Shown here piece after piece: positions 57,626-64,000 of a stretch of 64,000 nt of DNA (within the stretch, counting starts at the first letter, position 1; every line of letters starts with the position of its first letter). The notes below the pieces were generated by a model. It searched no databases and was not told the DNA's origin. It saw only the letters and a list, made by a program, of their open reading frames with translations. Both the position numbers and the translations under genes were made by a program. The stretch comes from Rummeliibacillus suwonensis (GTDB lineage: Bacteria > Bacillota > Bacilli > Bacillales_A > Planococcaceae), in contig NZ_VCBL01000001.1 of NCBI RefSeq assembly GCF_007896435.1, positions 2,045,078 to 2,109,077 on the forward strand, written 5' to 3'.

Positions 57626-58514
57626 TTTGTCCACCCCCTGTCAATTCTAAGAATTGATCTTCTAATGATTGATGATGTGGTTGCACAGCAAAGAGATCAA
57701 TTCCCGCTGTTGTAAGATTAGTGATCAATTTTGGCACATCCTCTCGTTCGATTGAAACTAAATAACCTTTTGAAAATTTTTCAAATAGATAATTTTGTTC
57801 TTTTAATAATGGCTCACATGGTTGTCCCACTTCAATATAGTATGTTGATTGCTGTTCAACAGTCATTTCACGAATATCAATTAATTGTCCATTTTTAATA
57901 ACCGCAATACGGTCACAGATCAATTCAATTTCCGCCAATAAGTGACTGGATATAAAAATAGAAACTCGTTCTTTTTGAGCAATTGTGCGGAGATGTTCCC
58001 TAAATTCACGAATACCAGCTGGATCAAGTCCATTTGTCGGTTCATCTAATATTAAAAATTGAGGGTGATGTAATAATGCTTGGGCAAGTCCTAATCGTTG
58101 TCTCATACCAAGTGAATACGTTGATACTTTTTCATTTATACGTTTTTCAAGCCCGACAAGACGAACGACTTCCGCTATTCTTTCCTTTGACACGTTTTTA
58201 TGCATTCTAGCAAAATGAAGTAAGTTTTTATATCCTGACATATATTTATACATCTCAGGATTTTCAACAATGACCCCTACTTTACTAATGGCCTCTTCAA
58301 AATTTTCTTTCAACGAAATACCATCAATTAAAACTTCTCCACTTGTTGGTTTCATCAACCCAGTCATTAAACGAATAGTCGTTGTTTTTCCAGCTCCATT
58401 AGGTCCTAAAAAGCCCGTTATTTGACCAGGGAAAAGCTCAAGATTCAAATCTTTAATTATTTCTTTCCCTTTGATTGTCTTAGATAAATGTTTCAGTTCA
58501 ACAATTGGTTTCAT
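57603..58514 (-). CDS. ABC transporter ATP-binding protein (BcrA/NatA type)
   Basis: A 303-residue ATPase. Walker A is GPNGAGKTT (about 37), the Q-loop follows, the signature is YSLGMRQRLGLA and Walker B is FLILDEPTNGLDP. The C-terminal 70-residue extension (YYIEVGQ to the end) is typical of this subfamily. ATG 58514 follows AAAGGATGATTTG. It forms a two-gene exporter with the permease; no sensor kinase is adjacent. Confidence 0.92.
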   Translation of the reverse strand: MKPIVELKHLSKTIKGKEIIKDLNLELFPGQITGFLGPNGAGKTTTIRLMTGLMKPTSGEVLIDGISLKENFEEAISKVGVIVENPEMYKYMSGYKNLLHFARMHKNVSKERIAEVVRLVGLEKRINEKVSTYSLGMRQRLGLAQALLHHPQFLILDEPTNGLDPAGIREFREHLRTIAQKERVSIFISSHLLAEIELICDRIAVIKNGQLIDIREMTVEQQSTYYIEVGQPCEPLLKEQNYLFEKFSKGYLVSIEREDVPKLITNLTTAGIDLFAVQPHHQSLEDQFLELTGGGQIAQTSAK

Positions 58515-58769
58515 CAAATCATCCTTTGCTATCTCTTTTTCCTTTCGACATTTTCTTATTGATTCAAGTTGTAAAAGTTATGATCTCCTTTGCCCTATAT
58601 TTAGAGAAATCTTTAAATTGAGATGAATATGTCCCATTAAATTCGAGAAGAACTCATCAATATTTGGTAAATATGCTATATCTATTGCACTTTAATGAGG
58701 AACCATTTGCCCATCTATTTCAATTTTTCCCTTAATTGGAATTTTAACATTTACCAACAAACGGAGCAA

Positions 58770-58943
58770 GGTCGATTTCCCACAGCCACCTCCACAAGTA
58801 GGGTTTCTTCATTCCAAATAGTGTTGTTGGACCGGTCAGACTTTTACGAGGAAGCATCCCAATGTATCCCAATCTCTTTTCTTTCAGCTCATTACTTAAG
58901 GCTCAAGTCAAGGAATCTTACTAACTGTTCATGCGGGATAAAC
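58770..58943 (+). repeat. Decayed structured repeat, copy N
   Basis: It holds GTAGGGTTTCTTCATTCC, GGACCGGTCAGACTTTTACG and the tail GAATCTTACTAACTGTTCATGCGGGATAAAC. Stems are mostly broken. The remaining 58515-58769 shows no gene or clear signal. Confidence 0.5.
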
Positions 58944-59041
58944 TGAAAAATCAGTAATAACTTATAGGAATAAAATAGTATATGTGTCTTCACTATTTTA
59001 TCAATTCTTTTTCACACTTCATTCACATTTCACACAAGAAG

Positions 59042-59078
59042 TGTGATTTTTGTCACATCGAAAGCGTTTTATTTTATA
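59042..59078 (+). promoter_or_regulatory. CRP/FNR-type box overlapping a promoter
   Basis: TGTGATTTTTGTCACA (59042-59057) is a perfect TGTGA-N6-TCACA palindrome. A TTGTCA (59050-59055), 17-bp spacer, TTTATA (59073-59078) promoter lies across it, upstream of the ba3 oxidase genes. An Fnr-type regulator is the natural candidate. Whether it activates or blocks depends on the true transcription start. Confidence 0.65.
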
Positions 59079-59127
59079 TATCATGAATTTAAGAAAGGAA
59101 GTTATAAGAATAAAGGAGAGGATCAAT

Positions 59128-59250
59128 ATGGCTAACAAAAATGAATCCGAAGAAAACCTTAAGGGCACGCTTTACCTCGTTACAGGAGTAGGCATTGTGA
59201 TCATAGCTTTTTGGGCTACATGCTTTGGTCTATTTGTTGATCGCTTTTAA
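59128..59250 (+). CDS. Cytochrome ba3 oxidase subunit IIa
   Basis: A 40-residue protein with one membrane helix (about 14-35), the size and position of the small subunit 2A of ba3-type oxidases. The helix supplies the first transmembrane segment that subunit II of this type lacks. The ATG at 59128 follows AAAGGAGAGGATCAAT. It is the first gene of a three-gene operon, 23 bp before subunit II. Confidence 0.85.
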   Translation: MANKNESEENLKGTLYLVTGVGIVIIAFWATCFGLFVDRF

Positions 59251-59273
59251 ACAGAAGGAAAGAAGGGAAAACT

Positions 59274-59756
59274 ATGCATCTTCATAAGTATGAAAAATAT
59301 TGGCTAACATTTGGTGTTGGATCCCTGATCGTATTTTTATTGATTACCGGTATAATGGCCTTTCATAATGGGAGTCACCCACCAAGTGCAAAGAACACTA
59401 TCAATCATGAAAAAGTTGATGAAATCGCACCATTCAACAAACCGGGGGTACATAAAGTATCCGGTAAGGATTGGGACTATGAAGTAGTAGTAGTAGCTTC
59501 CGCTTTCTACTACAATCCACCTGAATTGAAAATACCAGTAGGATCAAAAGTTAAATTTATTGCTACTTCTAAAGATGTTGTCCATGGTTTTGAAATTTCA
59601 GGAACTAACGTTAACATGATGCTAGAACCTGGTTATATTTCAGAATATACAACAACAGTGGATAAAGCTGGCGAATACTTAATCGTATGTAATGAGTATT
59701 GTGGTGCAGGTCACGCTCAAATGCATTCTATGCTTAAGGTGGTGGATAAAGAATGA
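59274..59756 (+). CDS. Cytochrome ba3 oxidase subunit II (CuA)
   Basis: A 160-residue protein with a single N-terminal membrane helix (about 10-30) and a cupredoxin domain. The CuA ligands are in VHGFEISG (His) and CNEYCGAGHAQMHSM (two Cys, His, Met). It receives electrons from cytochrome c. The ATG follows AGAAGGGAAAACT. The stop overlaps the subunit I start (ATGA). Confidence 0.95.
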   Translation: MHLHKYEKYWLTFGVGSLIVFLLITGIMAFHNGSHPPSAKNTINHEKVDEIAPFNKPGVHKVSGKDWDYEVVVVASAFYYNPPELKIPVGSKVKFIATSKDVVHGFEISGTNVNMMLEPGYISEYTTTVDKAGEYLIVCNEYCGAGHAQMHSMLKVVDKE

Positions 59757-61474
59757 GTCAAACAGTAATTGATCAATCTAATGTAAATGAAGAAAACGTA
59801 ACGGTTTCAAGAAAAATAGCGAAGAAAACTACTGAATTATTAAAAGTAGATTCTAAAGATGCTAAACTTACAATGGCACATATTTTTGTAGCGTTTATCG
59901 CCTTATTTTTAGGTGGTACTGCTGGTCTTTTACAAGTATTAGTTCGTTCAGGTCACTTTGAACTACCTTGGGGAATTGGCTATTATCAAGTTTTAACCGT
60001 ACATGGTGTGTTACTCGGCTTAATTTTAACAACATTCTTTATTATGGGCTTTCACATTGCAGGAGTTAGTCGTACATCCGGTGCACTATCTTCAAAACAA
60101 AGGTTGCTTTGTTGGATTGGTTTTTGGAGCATGACAATTGGTACCGCAATGGCAGCGGCTATGGTTCTCTTAAATGAGGCATCTGTTCTTTATACATTCT
60201 ATGCTCCATTACAAGCACACTGGATTTTCTATGTTGGTTTAGCTCTTGTCGTTGTTGGATCTTGGATTGACGGACTCGGTCAATCATTGCGCTGGATACA
60301 ATGGCGAAAAGAAAATCCACATCAAACATCACCATTGCTTTCATTTATGGCAGTTTGTAATAACTTAATGTGGTTTGTAGCTACTATAGGGCTTGCTATT
60401 GAAGTATTATTCCAATTGATTCCTTGGTCACTAGGTCTTGTTGATCGGGTCAATATTCTATTATCTCGTACACTATTCTGGTCATTCGGTCATGCACTTG
60501 TTTACTTCTGGTTACTCCCTGCTTACATGGTTTGGTATGTAGTTGTTCCAAAAGTAATCGGAGGAAAAATATTCTCTGATGCACTAGCTCGACTTTCATT
60601 TATGTTATTTGTTATATTCTCAGTTCCAGTCGGACTTCATCACCAATTAACTGAACCAGGTATCGATGGTTCTTGGAAATTCTTACAAGTTGTTTTGACA
60701 ATGATGGTTGTTATTCCATCCCTATTAACGGCGTTCTCCTTGTTTGCCACATTTGAAATGCGTGGACGTGAATTAGGAGGTAAAGGTGTATTCGGTTGGT
60801 TGAAAAAATTACCTTGGGGTGATGCTCGTTTCTTTGCTCCATTCATGGGTATGTTAATCTTCATTCCAGGTGGTGCTGGCGGTATCGTTAATGCATCTTA
60901 CCAAATGAACCAATTAATTCATAATACCATTTGGGTAACAGGTCACTTCCATTTGACAGTTGCTACCGCTGTAGTGTTAACATTCTTCGGTGCATCTTAT
61001 TGGTTGGTTCCTCACCTTACAGGACGTACTTTGACAAAACAATTGAATCGCCTAGGGATCATTCAAACGATTGTATGGGCTGTTGGTATGATTATTATGT
61101 CTAGTTCAATGCACATTGAAGGTTTGTTGGGTGCCCCTCGTCGATCAGCATTCTCTGATTATGGTGGCGCTGAAATCGCAAAGACTTGGGCTTCTTATCA
61201 AGTTGCGCAAGCTGTTGGTGGAACATTATTATTCATCGGGATTATCTTGTTCCTATATATCTTTGTAAAACTTTGCTGGTTTGCTCCTAAGGGTGAACAA
61301 GAATTCCCAATCGGAACTGTAGCACCACATGCACAAAAGACTCCAGCTTTCCTAGAAAACTTCAAAATCTGGATTGTCATTTTAGTAGCATTAATCTTAA
61401 TAGCTTACACGTTCCCAATCTACGATATTATTCAAAACTCTCCGCTAGGTTCTATAGGTTATAAACTTTGGTAA
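59753..61474 (+). CDS. Cytochrome ba3 oxidase subunit I
   Basis: A 573-residue membrane protein with about 13 helices, the catalytic subunit of a B-family haem-copper oxidase. Low-spin haem His is in LTVHGVLLG; the CuB/haem site includes FWSFGHALVYFW and HH in VGLHHQLTEPG, and the haem ligand region is WVTGHFHLTVATAVV. The usual Tyr cross-link of A-type enzymes is replaced by the B-family pattern (GHALVYFWLLPAY). Such enzymes have high oxygen affinity, which fits the FNR-type box upstream. Confidence 0.95.
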   Translation: MSQTVIDQSNVNEENVTVSRKIAKKTTELLKVDSKDAKLTMAHIFVAFIALFLGGTAGLLQVLVRSGHFELPWGIGYYQVLTVHGVLLGLILTTFFIMGFHIAGVSRTSGALSSKQRLLCWIGFWSMTIGTAMAAAMVLLNEASVLYTFYAPLQAHWIFYVGLALVVVGSWIDGLGQSLRWIQWRKENPHQTSPLLSFMAVCNNLMWFVATIGLAIEVLFQLIPWSLGLVDRVNILLSRTLFWSFGHALVYFWLLPAYMVWYVVVPKVIGGKIFSDALARLSFMLFVIFSVPVGLHHQLTEPGIDGSWKFLQVVLTMMVVIPSLLTAFSLFATFEMRGRELGGKGVFGWLKKLPWGDARFFAPFMGMLIFIPGGAGGIVNASYQMNQLIHNTIWVTGHFHLTVATAVVLTFFGASYWLVPHLTGRTLTKQLNRLGIIQTIVWAVGMIIMSSSMHIEGLLGAPRRSAFSDYGGAEIAKTWASYQVAQAVGGTLLFIGIILFLYIFVKLCWFAPKGEQEFPIGTVAPHAQKTPAFLENFKIWIVILVALILIAYTFPIYDIIQNSPLGSIGYKLW

Positions 61475-61486
61475 TTGCTAGCGATA

Positions 61487-61528
61487 ATAAAAAATCCGCT
61501 TTCTCAGTAGAGAGAGCGGATTTTTTTA
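61487..61528 (+). terminator. Terminator behind the ba3 operon
   Basis: The stem AAAAAATCCGCTTTCTC/GAGAGcGGATTTTTTT with a U-tract, 13 bp after the stop codon. Confidence 0.9.
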
Positions 61529-61579
61529 CTTTTCGAACCTCTTAATGGTTACTGTCTTTAAATAATCACTCATAGGGCA

Positions 61580-63481
61580 TCAATGATATTCATCAGCAGA
61601 AACTGCAAAAATTGGTTCTATTTGTGCTTTATAATGTGCTTCTTCTTCATTTAACAAGATATGAATATCGCCATAATCATTGGATGTTCGAATTAGTCGT
61701 CCCATTCCCTGCTGCAAACGTAAGAGCATGAATGGAAGATCTACATCACCAAAAGCATCCTCTGCAAATTCCCGCTTTGCATCAAATAAAGGATCATTAG
61801 GTGGGAATGGCAAATCATAAATAATCACACGAGTCAATGTTTCTTCTGGCAAATCTAATCCTTCCCATAAATGATACGAACATAATACTTGGATTTTACC
61901 CTCTTGGAAATCGCGGATAATGGATGATAATTCTCGATCGCCTTCGAAGCCAATTTTAGTGGTCAAGCGTTCATCAATTTGCGACTTAAAGGCCTGCATT
62001 GCTTTTTTAGACTTAAAGAGTATGAGTGTTTGCTTTTCTTCTTCGAGTAAATCCTCAACTTTTTGAACTTTTTCTATTTGCTTTAAATGATGCAAAATGA
62101 TTTTCATAACCTCTTCATAATCAAATGGTGATGATACTGAAAAAGACTGATAGTTTTGAATGCCTAAACTTCCCGCCATATAGCTGAAATCTTTATTGAT
62201 TGATAGGGTTGCGGATGAAAAAACATATGGAATCCTTTTTGAAAATACTTTTTCTTCTAGGACCTCCGTGATAAGACGCGGCATAATCACTAGTGTTTCT
62301 TCTCCATCTGTTTCTTCCAACCAGTCGACAGCGTCACCCTGCGCTATGAAAATTCGCATCGCAGCCTCATACTGTTCTAAAAACTCTTCTGCCATGCGTA
62401 ATTCATATTCTGGAATAACATATAATTCTGATTCAAACACAAATTCCTCTAGTAATATTTCAACAGTTTCAATAACCTTTTTCCCTAACTTTAACAGCAA
62501 AGCAGACTTTTTGATTCGTTTCCGTTCTTCATCTGAATCAATAACATCTTCTCGTAACTGTTCAAAGAACAATTCATGACCATCTTGTAATTGTTCCATT
62601 GTGTACAATGTTTTTTCTCTTAAACCATCCACCATTAAATGATCAAGTAATTGTACAATCGTATAATCCTGAACTTTATAGGTCATTGCTTTTTGTGCCG
62701 CATACTCCAGTAAATGCCCTTCGTCTAAGACGATCATTGATACCTCTGGAAGCAATGCTAATTGGCCCTCACGTATACGGGATTCTTTTGTAGAAATATG
62801 CTCCATTAAAAAGTCCTGCGAGCAAATGATGAGATCCGTTGATTCACGATAATGGGCACGGTGAAGCGTTTGCCCACAACGATTTCTTAAATTGCAGACT
62901 GAACATTGTTGAATGGAGTTGTAATTGACTAAGTTCCATTCTTCATCACTAATATTGGGATAATCACTGTGTTGACCATATAATTCTAAGGAACCTTGTC
63001 CAAATACGCCATCTGGAATTGTTTCTGCTATATCATCTAAAAATTCCCCATCAGCGAATTTTTCGGCTTCCTCATAACGCTTTAAACATAAATATTGATC
63101 ACGTGATTTCGCTAGTCGAACATCAATCTTCAAATCTAGAAATTGTTGCAGTTTATAAATATCGCCCCCCTCTTTAACGAGCTGATCGATGAGTGCTTCA
63201 TCTGCACATGCTATTAATGCAGGTTTTCCTGTATAACGAGCATACGCAATCGCTGGTAAAAGATATGCGATAGTTTTTCCTGTACCCACACCTGCTTCAG
63301 CAAAAAGGATGGATTTTTCTCGTAATACTTTTTCAATCTGATAGGCCATGAAAATTTGTTCATCACGACATTCTAGCCCTTTTTCAGGTAGTTCATCGTA
63401 TAAAATATCGCCAATCCAGTCTCCCAATGAGTCAAAGAAAGACTTATCTTTGGATAAGGCAAATGGTATTGATTGTCTCAT
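61580..63481 (-). CDS. ypvA: DinG/XPD-family helicase YpvA
   Basis: A 633-residue superfamily 2 DNA helicase. Motif I is EAGVGTGKT (about 62), motif II is DEGH and motif VI is QGMGRLIRT. Four Cys (QYLCLK, and CSVC plus RCGQ near 195-205) are spaced for the 4Fe-4S cluster of DinG/XPD enzymes. Bacillus YpvA has the same length. It probably unwinds R-loops or damaged DNA. The ATG follows AGAGGGGAATTTGA. A GC-rich palindrome (63514-63537) lies just upstream. Confidence 0.92.
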   Translation of the reverse strand: MRQSIPFALSKDKSFFDSLGDWIGDILYDELPEKGLECRDEQIFMAYQIEKVLREKSILFAEAGVGTGKTIAYLLPAIAYARYTGKPALIACADEALIDQLVKEGGDIYKLQQFLDLKIDVRLAKSRDQYLCLKRYEEAEKFADGEFLDDIAETIPDGVFGQGSLELYGQHSDYPNISDEEWNLVNYNSIQQCSVCNLRNRCGQTLHRAHYRESTDLIICSQDFLMEHISTKESRIREGQLALLPEVSMIVLDEGHLLEYAAQKAMTYKVQDYTIVQLLDHLMVDGLREKTLYTMEQLQDGHELFFEQLREDVIDSDEERKRIKKSALLLKLGKKVIETVEILLEEFVFESELYVIPEYELRMAEEFLEQYEAAMRIFIAQGDAVDWLEETDGEETLVIMPRLITEVLEEKVFSKRIPYVFSSATLSINKDFSYMAGSLGIQNYQSFSVSSPFDYEEVMKIILHHLKQIEKVQKVEDLLEEEKQTLILFKSKKAMQAFKSQIDERLTTKIGFEGDRELSSIIRDFQEGKIQVLCSYHLWEGLDLPEETLTRVIIYDLPFPPNDPLFDAKREFAEDAFGDVDLPFMLLRLQQGMGRLIRTSNDYGDIHILLNEEEAHYKAQIEPIFAVSADEYH

Positions 63482-63630
63482 TCAAATTCCCCTCTTCTTG
63501 TACAGACAACGAAACGGAAGGGGTCACCCCCTCCCGTCTAAACATATTCAAAAAAACAGAGTCTATAATATTATAGACAAATATCCATCATTATAAAATA
63601 TGATTTTAAAATTTTAAATAGTAATTTATT

Positions 63631-64000
63631 TTAGGATTCATCTTGTGTTTGTTTTGGTGTACGTTTTCCCCAGAATTGATAATAATCTGTTTTGATAAAT
63701 CCATTAAATAGTTTGCGTTTTTTGGTTGCTTTTTTACCATACAGCGCTTCAAAGTTTTCCATGGAAGATAGCATATATACTGACCAAGACGGATATTGAC
63801 TCATCATATGTCCCATGTCACGAATCATCTTCTCCAATACCTCTTTATCACCAATACGTTCTCCATACGGTGGATTACCGATCATTACGCCATCTGTCAG
63901 ATGTGTAGTGAAATCTGTTACTTGCATTTGTTTCCAAGAAATTAAATCTGAGAATCCGGCTTCCCGAGCATTCGTTTTAGCGATTTCTACCATACGATGA
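63631..64000 (-). CDS. ypsC: rRNA large-subunit methyltransferase, C-terminal part (YpsC/RlmL-like)
   Basis: The last 120 or so residues of a class I SAM methyltransferase; the 5' part lies beyond the right edge. The catalytic motif NPPYGER (in VMIGNPPYGERIG) is typical of the THUMP-domain N2-guanine methyltransferases such as RlmL and YpsC. The end KRKLFNGFIKTDYYQFWGK also fits. Proximity to ypvA and dynA agrees with the Bacillus ypbR-ypvA-ypsC neighbourhood. Confidence 0.88.
   Translation of the reverse strand, partial: HRMVEIAKTNAREAGFSDLISWKQMQVTDFTTHLTDGVMIGNPPYGERIGDKEVLEKMIRDMGHMMSQYPSWSVYMLSSMENFEALYGKKATKKRKLFNGFIKTDYYQFWGKRTPKQTQDES

Noticed and set aside
63514-63537. GC-rich palindrome upstream of ypvA as a terminator
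   Set aside because: A good stem (ACGGGAGGGG/CCCCTTCCGT) but no U-tract on either strand; the role is unclear, so it is only mentioned with the gene.

Overview
The window reads as chromosomal DNA of a low-GC Gram-positive bacterium of the Bacillales, most likely the Planococcaceae (Rummeliibacillus, Lysinibacillus or Kurthia-like). The reasons are the AT-rich sequence, strong GGAGG ribosome binding sites, frequent TTG starts, a TPP riboswitch with a U-tract terminator, and typical Bacillales genes (two-module DynA, CvfC, YfmR, YpvA, YqxD, type II CoaA, Fhs, a CheX-like protein, ba3-type oxidase). The genus is an inference. No rRNA, tRNA, phage or CRISPR array was seen.

Layout. 1-9.3 kb: a polymorphic toxin locus on the minus strand, made of a very large WapA-like RHS protein, its toxin tip, the abutting immunity gene and an orphan RHS cassette. 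A complete IS21-family element has landed in the last 13 codons of the toxin (12 residues plus stop). 10-17.4 kb: a CPA2 antiporter and a three-gene SMC/kleisin/kite operon of the MukBEF-Wadjet type with no nuclease (JetD) gene beside it. 17.5-27 kb: a PfpI protein, riboswitch-controlled thiC, small or unknown genes, CvfC and an ABC-F ATPase. 27-41 kb: one-carbon, aspartate-pathway and CoA genes (fhs, aspartokinase, coaW), a cold-shock gene, a CNNM/CorC protein, an RNase H-fold protein, a squalene/phytoene synthase-like protein and gdhA. 41-50 kb: pepF, a TerC exporter, a hydroxyacid dehydrogenase and unknown genes. 50-56 kb: the dynA-rhodanese-C39 protease run and a tiny Fur-box gene. 56-64 kb: a CheX-like protein, an ABC exporter, a ba3 oxidase operon preceded by a CRP/FNR box, YpvA, and the 3' part of an rRNA methyltransferase gene.

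Much of the intergenic DNA is built from dispersed repeats. The most striking is an approximately 215-bp structured element with at least ten recognisable and seven decayed copies. Its hairpins survive when loops are deleted or stem bases change. Two copies supply the stop codon of the preceding gene and one fills nearly the whole 5' UTR of pepF. A second family (three copies) looks like a MITE with inverted ends of about 45 bp, and a third is a degenerate repeat. I regard the structured element, the JetD-less SMC operon, the IS-split toxin/immunity pair and the Fur-box micro-gene as the points most worth following up.
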